Assembly (NCBI GenBank): GCA_947579665.1
Contig: OX388341.1
Span: 2,914,001 to 2,978,000 of the forward strand
Source of the DNA: Sympetrum striolatum
Lineage: Eukaryota; Arthropoda; Insecta; Odonata; Libellulidae
Direction: 5' to 3'
DNA: 64,000 bases
Shown piece by piece: positions 47,890 to 59,030 of the stretch. A program made the position numbers and the translations under genes. Every line of letters starts with the position of its first letter. Positions within the stretch are counted from its first letter, which is position 1. The notes under the pieces are model-generated. The model had not been told where the DNA came from. It searched no databases and saw nothing but the letters and a program-made list of their open reading frames with translations.

Positions 47890-47990
47890 CAGTAGAGGAT
47901 CGCTTATCTGGAATTTCATATAATGGAACCATCCAAACAATCGAATAATTTCTGAACAATTTTTTAAACACGTGGCAGTTATACAATTGA
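47890..47990. mobile_element. Solitary Tigger-like terminal repeat
   Basis: CAGTAGAGGATCGCTTATCT preceded by TA, with TTATCTGGAATTTC downstream, resembles the CAGTAGAACCCCGGTAATCC end of the 43.2-kb element without being the same family. Confidence 0.45.
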
Positions 47991-48606
47991 GTAGCAAATT
48001 TCAATTGTTGTTTTCAGTTGTTTTGCAGCCGTTGCAGTTTAGGATGAAGATACCTTTTATTTATTTATTGTTAATGTTCATATTTGAGTGTAAATCTTTG
48101 GAAAATTTTATGTTTCCTAGTGAGCAACATTAAATGACCATGATGTAAGTGAAAGGCAAAAGACTTAGTAAAATATTTTGAATTATGGGAAAATTTTGCT
48201 CTTTAGAAGTAAGTGTGATAGCAAATGTGTTGATTGACATTTGCCTCGGAGGCTATATTTTGCTAATATTGTCCATTTAAGCCTATTAATCAAGTGATCA
48301 AAATAGTTAATTAAGCTTATATTACTATTCACTAGCTTTCTGCTGATCAATCCATTCATTTTAACATTATAGCAAAAATAATTTCAAGTTTTATATAATG
48401 CAGTACATAAAATACAATTATGATGTCTTACAAATATAATTATTAAATTATAATTATGAATTAATGTACCTGTCCTAGTAAAATGGTTAAGTTATTGGGG
48501 ATGACTGGAATTGATAAATAATACATTTATTGAATTGTATAAATGTACTCTGAGTTTAATCACTTTTCAAACACCTCCTCGTTCCATAGTCCTGTGAAAG
48601 GAAAAT

Positions 48607-48642
48607 TCAAAAATCATTCCAAATTTTTGGAATGATTTTTGA
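48607..48642. repeat. Perfect 17-bp inverted repeat
   Basis: Arms TCAAAAATCATTCCAAA (48607-48623) and the exact reverse complement (48626-48642) with a two-base loop. No T-run or gene context that would make it a terminator. Confidence 0.9.
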
Positions 48643-48961
48643 GACTATCCATTCTTAAAATGGTGTTGAATATTAGGAGGGGGTAACATTCCACAGTTGT
48701 TGCAATTGCTTGTAATATTTGAAAAGCATGAATATTAATAGGTGTACATTATCTATATAGTAATCTCAGCAGTAGATATTTATACATGCTTGTTATGATG
48801 CTGGAGAGAGTCATTTTCAGAAAATCTTGTTTTAATAGAAACTCTGCAATCATATTCATTGACATTCTATGTGTATGTGATAATAAACAATCTCTTTGCA
48901 TTTTATATGAAATATGTTATTATCTATTATATATAGACGCTTCTCCGGATATACCTATATA

Positions 48962-49484
48962 CCATATTTCCCGGCCTATAAGACGCACCGGCGCATAAGA
49001 CGCACCTTGATTTTTCAGGCAAGAATTTACAAAAAAACTCATACTTTGTTACATAAGGTTGAGTGCCGCTAAACTCTTTATCGCAAGAGATACAATGTAT
49101 TAGCATAGGGATAACATCTCCATTGGCCCAATGTGTATTAGTTTTGCAGCAGCACCACATGCGAGATTAAACTAAACGTGCTACATTATATGCATTTCCG
49201 ATTAACCTGGGAATGTTTTAAAAGGGTTCTGTCATCGAAATATTAAAACTGTATTCCTTACTACTTAATGAAAAAAGTGTTATTATCGAAATTTGTAACT
49301 AACTGAACTATTTTCAATGCCTGATATGGTAAAAATACATTATGGTCTGCATTTATCCCGGGGAATCGGCTTGCTTATTATAGGACGGAGTTATACCCGA
49401 ATACCATCGGCGCATAAGACGCACACTGATTTTAGAGCATATTTTGGAGTAAAAAAAGTGCGTCTCATGGGCCGGGAAATACGG
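48962..49484. mobile_element. 523-bp MITE with CC(A/G)TATTTCCCGGCC ends
   Basis: Inverted ends CCATATTTCCCGGCC and (from the right) CCGTATTTCCCGGCC are flanked by TA at 48960-48961 and 49485-49486. Inside each end is GACGCAC with a repeated GGCGCATAAGACGCAC unit. No coding capacity. The CCGTA start is shared with the pogo-like element at 3.2 kb. Confidence 0.8.
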
Positions 49485-49500
49485 TAGATAGATATATACA

Positions 49501-49519
49501 CATTCATTCATTCATTCAT
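49501..49519 (+). repeat. CATT microsatellite
   Basis: Nearly five perfect CATT units just before the satellite array. Confidence 0.85.
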
Positions 49520-49524
49520 AGGGG

Positions 49525-51478
49525 ATCAAAATTCTAACCATGTTCCACAAGTGCCACTGACTTGAAATTTTGACGACGTCATGGCCATGACATGTAACCT
49601 CCAGGAAAAAGCCGACTTCGAACCTCAGTGTCATGGGTTCGATTCCAGAAGGCCCCAAAGTTGCGATTTTCTCCATAAGAATACATGGTAGGGATTTTCA
49701 AAAAACTTTTGAGGCATTTACCAGAAACGTAGAGAGTTGTAATTCAAGGGATCGCTAGAAGCCATACATATCCAACAAAAATTAGAAAGACATCTCCGAA
49801 TATGGTCAATGGTTCGATGCTAGGTCAGGGCAAAAATCCCCAACTTAAAATGTATTGTGGCGATTTTTAAGATTTTTTTTGGATCTCTTCCCGATGACAT
49901 GGAGACATGAAACTCGGTACATGAATAGAGATCATAAATATATTTCATGATCAAATTTTAGCAATTTGCTGTTGGTCCTTGGTTTGATCCCAGAGGGCTA
50001 TTTTCATTTCTCAATCCATTTCTTATGGAGATAATGGAGACAAATTTTAGGTACTTCCTGGCATGATATCAACTTCAAACTTTGAATTAAATGAGATCAA
50101 AACCTTAAAAGTCAAACTGTGCATTCGCAGCTGACAACATGTCCTGGGTTCGACACCAGGCGTCTCTACAATCAGTTACTGATCCAATTTTTAAGAATTA
50201 TTTTTAACCGCTTCCCAATATTATAGAAACTTGAAATTCAGCATGAAGGTAGAGATGACAATGCAATCATATGCTCTTTTGTAGGATTCCTTGATCATCC
50301 TTGGTTCGATCCCAGAGAGCTATTTACGTGTCTGTATGCATTTCAGAAAGGGATAATGGAGTCTTATTTCAGGACTTCCCAGTTATGATATGGAATTCAA
50401 ACTTTGCATTAAATATAATCAGGTCCTAACAAGTTGTAATGTCTACTAGCATCTGCCAATAGTTCCTGGGTTCGACACCAGGTGTATACAATAATTAAAA
50501 ATTGCAACGATTTTTAAGATATTTTTTTAACACTTTCCCGATAAGATGGAAACACGAATCTCGGAATGTGGATAGAGATAATGGACATATTTTATGTACG
50601 CTGTTGCGTTCCACAGCGTACATAGAATATACGATGATGGTCCTTGGTTTGATCCCAGATAGCCATTTACCTACCTCAATGCATTTCTTATGGAGAAAAC
50701 GGAAACCAATATTAGGTACTTCCCTGCAGGATGTGGACTTCAAACTTTGTATTAAATGAGATCAAGTCCAAACAAGTCATTAGGTGTATTCACAGCTGCC
50801 AATAAGACTTGGGTTCGACATCAGGCGTCTCTAAAATCAGAAACTGATACGATTTTAAAGATTGTTTTGTAACCCTTCCCGACAACATAGAAACTGAAAA
50901 CTTGGCATGTGAATAAAAATCATAGATACATTGCAAATATGCTGTTTTAGGTTTCCCTGATCGCCCTTGGTTCGATCCCAGAGAGCAATTTACATTATCG
51001 TATGCATATTTGATGGGGATAACGGAGTCTTAATTTTGTAACTTCCCGGTATTATATCTACTTTAAAATTTGAATCAAATTAATTTTACATCTATCAGGG
51101 CATTATATGTATTTATATCTTCCAAAAGATCCTGAGTTCGACACCAGGTGTTTCCACTATTTGAAACTTATGGCGGGAATTTCCAATTATTTATGATTGG
51201 GTTTCGAAAATATTATAAGTTATATCCTGGTAGAATAGGGAATAAATACAAATTGATAGGGGTTTTGGCTAACGTGCTCTTCTTTCATTATATCTATGAA
51301 AAAGAAACTATATCTGCGTGAGTTTATTGCAAATTGGGTGAAAATTAAAAATAAATAGGGATGATTTTTAAGAATATTTTCAAGCTCTCTTTTTATCTTA
51401 TCAGGACCTTCTTGATATGATGTCGACATGAAATGTGTATTATCAATATGCTTGCAGTATGCAAGCAACATTTTACTC
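49525..51478 (+). repeat. Satellite array of about 165-bp monomers, Helitron-like end
   Basis: Two alternating monomer types recur. Type A has GGTT(C/T)GATCCCAGA at 49981, 50303, 50646 and 50969. Type B has CCTGGGTTCGACACCAGG (or variants) at 50143, 50465, about 50809 and 51131. Spacing A-to-A is 322, 343, 323, so a four-monomer higher-order unit of about 665 bp is repeated. The array ends with the hairpin GCTTGCA-GTA-TGCAAGC (51450-51466) and AACATTTTACTC, identical in layout to the copy at 8504. An older-looking related block at 49630-49850 matches 9050-9270 inverted. Confidence 0.8.
50593..50624. repeat. 12-bp hairpin inserted in one satellite monomer
   Basis: TATGTACGCTGT and its exact reverse complement with an 8-base loop. 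It is present in this monomer only and partly explains the longer 343-base spacing. Confidence 0.85.
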
Positions 51479-53620
51479 ATATTGTCTACTTTTGTAGTAT
51501 GATTCTAGCCATATCGCCACCACACCTGTCCCGTTGGCTTAGAACCTAAAATCTCTAACATTAGATCACTATCTGTTTACTGTTGTTGTGTTAAAATTGT
51601 GGCAACGAATAAATATGTTTGTTGAGCAGAGAACGGATCAGCCATTTTCCACTACGATTGCCACGCATTATTTACGTGCTGTGATTCGTTATTTTTCAGA
51701 GAATTCAATTCGTTTTGTGTTATTCAAAACACTTTTCATGTATGGTCAAGAGTTATAATAATAAATAACATATAACATATATAATCCATAGCCTGGAGTA
51801 CATTAATGTGAGAATACATACATGACAAGTATTTTGGTCTCCTGAGAAAAGTATTTGCAATACTTTTCAAAATTGGCTCATCAAAACCATCAGGACTCAT
51901 ATTTGTGCTAATCTTTCACAATTGCAATTCTTTCACTCCTTCACTTCAGCATTTAGCACATTTTTCCCCTCCATTGATATTACCAAAGTTCAGCTTCACC
52001 AAGAAAATCATTTCAATTCTAGTAACTACTAAAATTGTGTTTATTTTAATCTTCCTATGTCATGTAATACATTAAGTGAGGGTTCAATGTAGGAAATAAG
52101 AATACAGGCAAGTTCTTCTCAGATAAATGTCGTTCCAGAGACATTATTAATTATTCTGTAAACAGAATAATTAGTGATCTTCTCCTAAAATGAAAAAGAG
52201 TGTTTTTCAGATGATGTTTCTTATCCTTTGTGACTCATGGGATGTTGAATTCTGTTCCAAGATGCTCTTAGACTGTTTTAGCTTTCTTCTAACTTTCAAC
52301 ATATGTATTTCCGTGGTGTTTTCTCATGATTTTTATGATTACTTATATGTTATGTGCACATTGAAGTAAGTCCACACTTTTGACTGAAGAGCATTTACCT
52401 TTGGTTGCAAGAAATCTGAAAATTTACCTTTGAGAAAAACACAAAGAATTCTGATTTTGTAGCACTGCTATATACAGAAAGATAGCGTCTTCCCTAAATG
52501 ATTGAAGCATACGCTCTTGCTGCACACTACTATTATAACACAATAATCTATAATTTTTCCTTTGACTAAAGGAGGCAAGCAACCCACCATGTCCTATCGT
52601 GGCTATGCCTAAAAGTAATCCAATGACTACTAGATATGTATGAAGCCCTTCATAACTTACTTCAAAGGTAAAATTACACCACCATTGTGATAATTTCTGA
52701 ATAAGCTGTGCTGTACTGATAATTGATGTGGGAAATCATATCAATCCCTGGTAAATTGAAATATAGACTTCAGGATGCCCAAAATTATTAGAACAATTGT
52801 TGATGTAAAATTGAATTGTTGAATGAAATTAACTCAATTATAATTGTTGTATTCATGAAGGAAATTATTAGAAATGCTTGTAGCAATTTGATGATAAATT
52901 GGAAAGATCTTCAAAATTAAATTAAACATTGCACGAGTAGGCGTACACCATAAACCTGAAGTTAAATGAAGTTATCATTATCATTACTGTTCTTTTAATT
53001 AAAAATTTGATCATCTTCAATTAAAGAGCTAGGCTGTCTAGATTCAAATCGAATTAAAACTCATACTAAAACAATAATCAAATATAAGCTTCCAATGCCC
53101 TCATGATCAGTAGAAAATAGCCAAATCTTAAATGTTATATTATGACCCCTCAATATAATTGGGATAAAATGGCCAAGACTAGGAGATAGACTGTAAGTCT
53201 ATATAGAGGGGTTACCTCTTTTACCAGTCTTATATTCAGATTATGATTTTTGACTGCAATTCAGAATGCATGAATACTTTTTCAAAGACTTAAAAGATTA
53301 TCTGCATGTAGAAATTTTATTAGGGATTTCCTTTTCTTGCTAAGTTGAAATCAAAGAATTTTTCTTCTGTGAAATTGCTTAAATTAAAATATTTGGTTGA
53401 ATCCTTCTTCTTTAATTGAATTTTTTAATTAGGTTGGACTAAATTCAATCTATTGTAGATAAACAAGAAAACTCAGAGAGACATTTTTACCCTTGAAAAC
53501 CCATATGTATGAGAAAGTTTAAACCTATGTAAGAAAGTTTTAATATTTTCATCTGGAACTCTATATCTGAGACCACTATTTCTTAAATCTCTGTAACCAT
53601 TAATGCTCTGGAAAATTAAA
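51479..53620. other. Intergenic, no recognised gene
   Basis: AT-rich. The only structure noted is a short inverted repeat (AATTATTCTGT-AA-ACAGAATAATT) at about 52150-52173. Confidence 0.45.
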
Positions 53621-53622
53621 TA

Positions 53623-53900
53623 CCATATTCACTCGAAATTAACATGCCTTTGAATCTTCCCCTACAACACACATTTGGATATACATATGTATTTGTGATG
53701 TATTTTAACTGGATGCATACATATGTATTTATGAATTGTATTACATTTGTAATACATATGTATTTATTGAACATTTATACATATGTATCCATACATGAAA
53801 AATACATTATGTATTTTCCATGTATGGATACATATGTAAAAATGATGCAGAAATACACAAAAAATACATATACGTATATTTCTTGTATTTTTGCATTAAG
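53623..53900 (+). repeat. ATACATATGTAT palindrome array beside a CCATATTCACTC element end
   Basis: TA (53621-53622) plus CCATATTCACTCGAAATTAA resembles the element end at 18239 (inverted). Behind it the 12-base palindrome ATACATATGTAT occurs at 53681, 53717, 53752 and 53777, with a near copy at 53828. The last two lie in a larger palindrome. Confidence 0.75.
53778..53838. repeat. 61-base near-perfect palindrome
   Basis: Thirty-base arms with one mismatch around a single central T; the arms begin TACATATGTATCCATACATG. Confidence 0.9.
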
Positions 53901-53999
53901 AAATGTTTGTTTAAGTTTTACCCGAAATTATTACCTTGAACAAATTTGCAAGTTTTCCTAATTTAAATGATCTGTTCACCATGTATTATATATTCTCGG

Positions 54000-54239
54000 A
54001 AGTGGTACACAAATCTAATTTTAAGTGGAAGTGAGCGTACGGAGCGCACATATTGTAACGCGGTAACGCTATCTGTCGGCACAATCTTGGAACTCATGAA
54101 TTTTGAATTCATCAAGATCAACGAATTTCGTTGACTTTGTCGTCAGCCTCATGCAATCTGATGTTTGGCTTCCCTTCTCCTGTGTTCGGGCGTTTTCAGA
54201 AATCGTGATACAGTGGTTTCCTGTTCCTGATTTATCAAG
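54000..54239 (+). other. Possible non-coding first exon
   Basis: A locally GC-richer block ends at a donor AAG|GTAATG. Its frames are short. Downstream, a 11-base AG|CTGGTCCCAAT|GTAAGT island with a good pyrimidine tract (about 55199-55222) and a strong acceptor at 55707/55708 could make a short spliced transcript. Speculative. Confidence 0.25.
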
Positions 54240-55700
54240 GTAATGTGTGATTTCTTTTATTCAATGTGATATGAGATGATTTTCTCAGATATGATCGATC
54301 ACCTGTTGATCGTTTTCATAAGCTTCCTTTAATGTTTTAACGGCTAAATAAAATGTGACTATAGTTAGTTAGACTATATATAAAATCATTGATGTATCAT
54401 ATATATATTGATATTGTTTTTTTTAAATTTCTTTGCAATTTGCACTTTAGTGTGAACTTTATTGACCATTGTATATGCTCGCTTTGCATCATTGCGCTCA
54501 TACGTCCTTACTATTATTGCTTTTGTGCTTTTCTTCAAATGATGTTTACGTTCATTTTATTATATTTGATTATATTAGATGAACCGGTGAACTTCGTACC
54601 ACCTAAAATTAAAACAATCGCCTTTGTTGTCAAGGGGGATATGGGTTGTTTACAACCTCGAAAGTTTGATAAAATATTCACGCATTTTATCAAAATTCTC
54701 GAAATTTCGATTCGTAAACGATATTTCACGACCAAAATAAGAATATTTATTCTATTCCCCTTCTTTTAGTGCTTGATTTGACTTTGTGCAACTATTATTT
54801 CTAATTTAAATTTTAAAATGAAATAAAGCCTGCCGTGAGGAAAATGAACTTTACATGCATCTAGAGTTTATCCATCGCCATTTGTTGAGTTGACTCTAAT
54901 CAAACCGGAGTAGCCTTGTTATTAAAACCTTAATTATCAAGCCTTGCTAGTCACCTTCAAAATTTAATTATTTTATTCACAACAATCATACATAAATGTT
55001 TGTTTTCCTACTAGCTATATGACCAATGTATTTGTTCTAATTGCCTCTGTTCTCAGAAAAATGTACCTTTTATAAGTATCTTAAACCTTAGTTCAATTAA
55101 GTCTTTACGTACGTATTGAAGTAGTGCATTTTATGAATCGATAACGTGTGTATATCGAAGTCATTAATGATGATTTATTTTTTTCATGCTCCTGCTTTCT
55201 TGAATCTTCAGCTGGTCCCAATGTAAGTACCCTCTTTAAACATTTGTATAGTTATAATCATGGTGGAATGCCAGGTTGCATAGCAGCTCTGCTTCTAATA
55301 GTTAAAGTTGTGTGTCTGTACGCTCTGCATATAGAGATTTACGACTAAATATCACTCTATTTTTATGGATAGCTTTGATCAGTAATGAGCTCCTAAAAGT
55401 GAAAAATTATTTTATTACCTTAAGGCTTATTATAGGCCTGAATCATTTGGAGAAGTTTCCATTATATACCTTTAAGTTCATTAGAGGCATTACATTAATT
55501 CAAATTGTCATATTGACTGTGTGAAGACTTCATCATAGTTCACATGACCTTACTGCTTTGAATACATTTCCATATACTCAATATAAGCATTTAATTCACT
55601 TAGTGATATATTGATCACAAACTTATATCTCATTAAGAGAGCAAATCTTAAAAAGGGACTAATATTTTTGTGTAGATGTTTTTTTAACTTGTGCTTCTCC
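54240..55700. other. AT-rich stretch, no recognised gene
   Basis: A 126-codon open frame at 54389-54769 is hydrophobic and AT-driven, without any family signature; I do not call it a gene. Confidence 0.4.
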
Positions 55701-55805
55701 TTTTCAAGGATATTTTGGATGATGCAGACTCTTGATCTGTTTCCTGGAGCCAGCAGCTGTGTCGGGATAGTGCAGCCGTTGTTCTATGAGAGATTTGTCC
55801 TGTAA

Positions 55806-55975
55806 TCTGGCCCTGAGATGCCTACCTACAATGCACAGTTGTAGTTTGTTTGTATTATATTTTTTTATTATCTTTGTTTGAATCTTGATCTTGTGGCTTA
55901 AACTGAGTGTAACTGGCCCTGGGATGCCTACCCACAATGTACAGTTGTATTTTGTTTGTATTTAATTTTTTATTA
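55806..55975 (+). repeat. Tandem duplication of about 106 bp
   Basis: CTGGCCCTGAGATGCCTACC (55806) recurs as CTGGCCCTGGGATGCCTACC (55912), and both copies continue through ACAGTTGTA and TTTTTTATTATCTT. An AATAAA at about 55987 follows the second copy. Confidence 0.8.
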
Positions 55976-56178
55976 TCTTGGTATGAATAAATTTTATGTT
56001 ATCCAAATGTGCTGGTTTCAATTTCTTACATACCCCATGACCCTCATTTTTTCATATTGACTGGTTTTTCATGTATTAATTTTATTATTTTAATATTAAT
56101 GTTGACTATGGGAAAATAATAAAATTGTTAATATGCCTATTTTAGTAGTGTATGAAAATGGAAAATTTAATTTAATTA

Positions 56179-56214
56179 TGCAACAATTTCCCAGTTAACT
56201 GGGAAATTGTTGCA
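56179..56214. repeat. 36-base perfect palindrome
   Basis: TGCAACAATTTCCCAGTT followed directly by its exact reverse complement, with no spacer. It sits at the border of the repeat family at 56220-56910. Confidence 0.92.
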
Positions 56215-56219
56215 CAAAT

Positions 56220-56910
56220 ATATTGTCATTTAAAGTTCGTGTATGTAGGCCTGAATATCAATTTGTAAATTTGACTTATACATACATATGTATTATTCGC
56301 TTAAGGCTACTCAATTTTACAATTCGTAATACGCGCGTATACATACATCTGATGGAACTTTTGAGCCACTTTTACGTCAAATATACGTACGAATTATGCG
56401 CGTATTCCAACTTATACACATGTATCTTGTGACATATTTCCTGCGTATTCTTCATGTAATACAGATGTATTATATACCCTGTGTTGTCTGGGTTATGCAC
56501 TCCCCAAAATTCAAGTGTCAGAAATTGAAATATCATTTTCCCACGAATCTAAAGCGAACCTTAAGACATGTGGCCACAATATTTGCAGCACTGTATATGT
56601 GTTTATTATGCACATATATGCTGCCATAATCATATATTTATATGTGTATACACTGTATGTTAACAGCTGGCAGTTGTCTATGCTAAATGTCCTTCATAAG
56701 TTAGCATATTAACCATTTCAAAATCGGTCATTAAAAAACTTAGATGGTACAGCCAATTCCCTTTCAATTAAAAACTATTGGTCAGCAGTTTAGTCTGAAG
56801 TCTTCAGGAGCTCTTAGAAAATAAAGCATCGATAACACATTCGCAGAACATTAGACGAGTTACATGGAACCAGGGTGAGCCGAGGATGTGGCTGGTCCTG
56901 GTGGGCTACT
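56220..56910 (+). mobile_element. Inverted relative of the 17.8-18.24 kb repeat
   Basis: Reverse-complement homology to 17800-18239 is clear through AAAATTCAAG(T/C)GTCA, ATATGTGTATACACTGTAT, ATTTCAAAATCGGT, and CCAATTCCCTTTCAAT. The left part (56275-56480) carries ATACATATGTAT-type palindromes again, as at 53.7 kb. Ends not defined. Confidence 0.65.
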
Positions 56911-57059
56911 CTGTAACTCATATCCAGTTAGTACAATAGCGTCTGTGTTGTCTTTAATCCAAAATCATCTCTGAGAGATCTTGACGTGATTCTGTAAGCT
57001 CCAGAGTCAGTGCAACGGCGAGCTTAAGTCGGTGGAGTCCACCAAAATCTAAAAGATGT

Positions 57060-58400
57060 CTGTGTCTGCAGCAAAGAGAGTGAGTTGTAAAGCAGGCAAA
57101 TTGTGGTAATTATATGCATATTTAATAATATCATCAACGAAAATATGTTAATTGAATGCTTGTTATTATCAGAATTTAAAGTAAAGCCATGATAATACAT
57201 GCAATTGCATAGAATGAATGCAATGCTCGCTCTAACATGCATACTGATGTATGTCATAGTACATGCATACTGTATGTATGTACTACGCTTCTTGGAGCAT
57301 GCATCACTCTGAGGACATGAAATAAAATAAACCTTTTAATCTTTCAATGACAAATGCAAATAACCATCAATAATTTATTAGGTAAAATATTGGGTTATGC
57401 TTAATATCCGCTTTATATTTAACTGTGTGTCTCCGTGCAAAAGTTGGCCATGGAAAACTAATGATTCTGTTCAGAGAAAACTCTTAGTAAAATTAAAATA
57501 AATAAAATTTGGCTACAGTAATACATGGGATTGCATTTTCTAATTTGTAAATGTTTAACGACTTACTTTTAACAGACTTGGATGATATAATTTTTGTTAA
57601 TTTACAAATACATACATATGTTAGTCAACATTAAGTGAAAAGCCAAGATATTAAAATAGGATTCATGGAGTGAAGTTAATCCTGGCAAAGCTTTATGCAA
57701 GTATTTATTACATATAAGTATGTGCTACAGCCAAAAGTTACCAAAAGTTCGGTTCACAAGGAAATGTGAAGATTTTATGACTATGCCAAACATAAAATTG
57801 CTAAAATAAAAATATATCTATCAATGTATACGAATAATGATCTTACTAGCTACCTATACTAAACTGAGTAGGTACTCAGAAAGCTACAGTAGGAACACTA
57901 ATTTTATGTAGCACCTAAGAAATTGTGGAAAGCTAACCTCTAAGAAATGAGTCAGAGTGTATTAAAAATATGAATTGATAAGAAATATGCTTCATGTGGA
58001 AAACCTAAAAGTGGTTTAGCTCCAACCAAAGGTTCAAACCAAAGCTTGGGTGCATATGTATAACCAAGCAGAGATTTTACATTCCAAATAGCATTCATTG
58101 GCCCGAAATTAGGTTATATATATCACCAGCTAAATCTGTAGGTTTATTCAAAATTTGAAGTCATCAACATAAAGTTGAACACTTGAATACAAGCATTATT
58201 ATCTCCTTAACAATTTTTCTGATGGACTGTTCAATGCTTCTTTATGTATGAAAGTTATTATCATTTCATGAACTGTAAGGTCATATTGTTGAGATGTCTC
58301 TTAAGTCAGAAAGACCAACTTTGATATCCTCTGCCCATAATTGTTATATGAGTTACTGTTGGTAATGAAGAGAAAAATTATATTTTGATATTTTATATTA
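57060..58400. other. Intergenic, no recognised gene
   Basis: AT-rich. A short inverted cluster (GCATACTGATGTATG and CATGCATACTGTATG) lies near 57237-57285. Confidence 0.4.
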
Positions 58401-58419
58401 TATTGAAACTAATATGTTT

Positions 58420-59030
58420 AATTTCTCTTATTTTTGTAAATCAATTGTAACATAAAATAGAAGAAGAAAAGGAATAAAATATTGTTTATCTACAACGATT
58501 GATAATAATAAGCATAATTCAAATATTTTCAAAAACACCAAAAATAAAACACAAAACACTTGTACTAATTCCACAAATTTAATGAAGCTGTTAACCGGTT
58601 TCGGTGTCACAGCACCATCCTCAGAACAAGAAGTATAATCAAAGAGCAAGAAAATATATACAGAGCCAAAAGGAGGGGAGGGGTAAAAAGAATACAAGGT
58701 TGCATCACGAGGGGGAGGGCAAATGGGGGAAAAGAGTCTTGAGGAGTGGGGACTGGCTGTTAGAAAACAAATACTCGTTAGCTAAAGGAATGGAGTAGAA
58801 TTGGTGAAGGCGTATGTAAAACTCTTCTAACCGATCTAATTTGGTACCTTTACGTCCATAATTTAAAATACGGGGGGTGAAGTCGAAAAATGATAGTTGT
58901 TTATCAGATGATCGGTGAAATGATGGCCACCCAGGCCAACCTGCCCCGTCCAGTATATTTTTTAAAACTCGATGAAAGGTTAATTTTAATGATAATAATA
59001 TGTATAATTCGTCCAGTTTATTCAATTATT
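58420..59030 (-). pseudogene. Penelope-like element 3' region
   Basis: Minus-strand frame from 59025 contains Gly-Arg-Lys-Gly-Thr-Lys-Leu-Asp-Arg-Leu-Glu-Glu-Phe-Tyr-Ile (about 58850), the conserved end of Penelope-type proteins after the GIY-YIG region. Further 3' on that strand is CTGAGGATGGTGCTGTGACA then CCGAAACCGGTTAAC (58588-58624), a hairpin of the type found at Penelope ends. The GIY-YIG core and RT are missing. The 51 bases at 58476-58526 recur inside the 37870-38127 element. Confidence 0.65.
58588..58624 (-). repeat. Penelope 3' hairpin with hammerhead-like core letters
   Basis: CTGAGGA, then stem GGTG-CTGTGA-CACC, then GAAAC. The conserved letters are those of a hammerhead ribozyme core, but an extra T lies before the stem. 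Confidence 0.45.

Larger units (their letters stand above)
47746..48961. other. Intergenic with one Tigger-like solo end
   Basis: TA plus CAGTAGAGGATCGCTTATCT starts at 47888 and resembles a Tigger terminus; no partner is found. A perfect 17-bp inverted repeat is at 48607-48642. The rest is AT-rich. Confidence 0.4.

Noticed and set aside
49636..49646. Possible tRNA gene at the exact B-box match
   Set aside because: No acceptor stem, D-arm or anticodon arm can be assembled upstream; only the T-arm-like box is present.
53140..53230. Short inverted sequences around CCTCAATATAATTGG and TATAGAGGGG
   Set aside because: The arms are too short and imperfect to support an element.
54389..54769. 126-codon plus-strand open frame, hydrophobic
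   Set aside because: Composition follows the AT-rich DNA (Phe, Ile, Tyr, Leu); no family motifs, no splice or promoter support.
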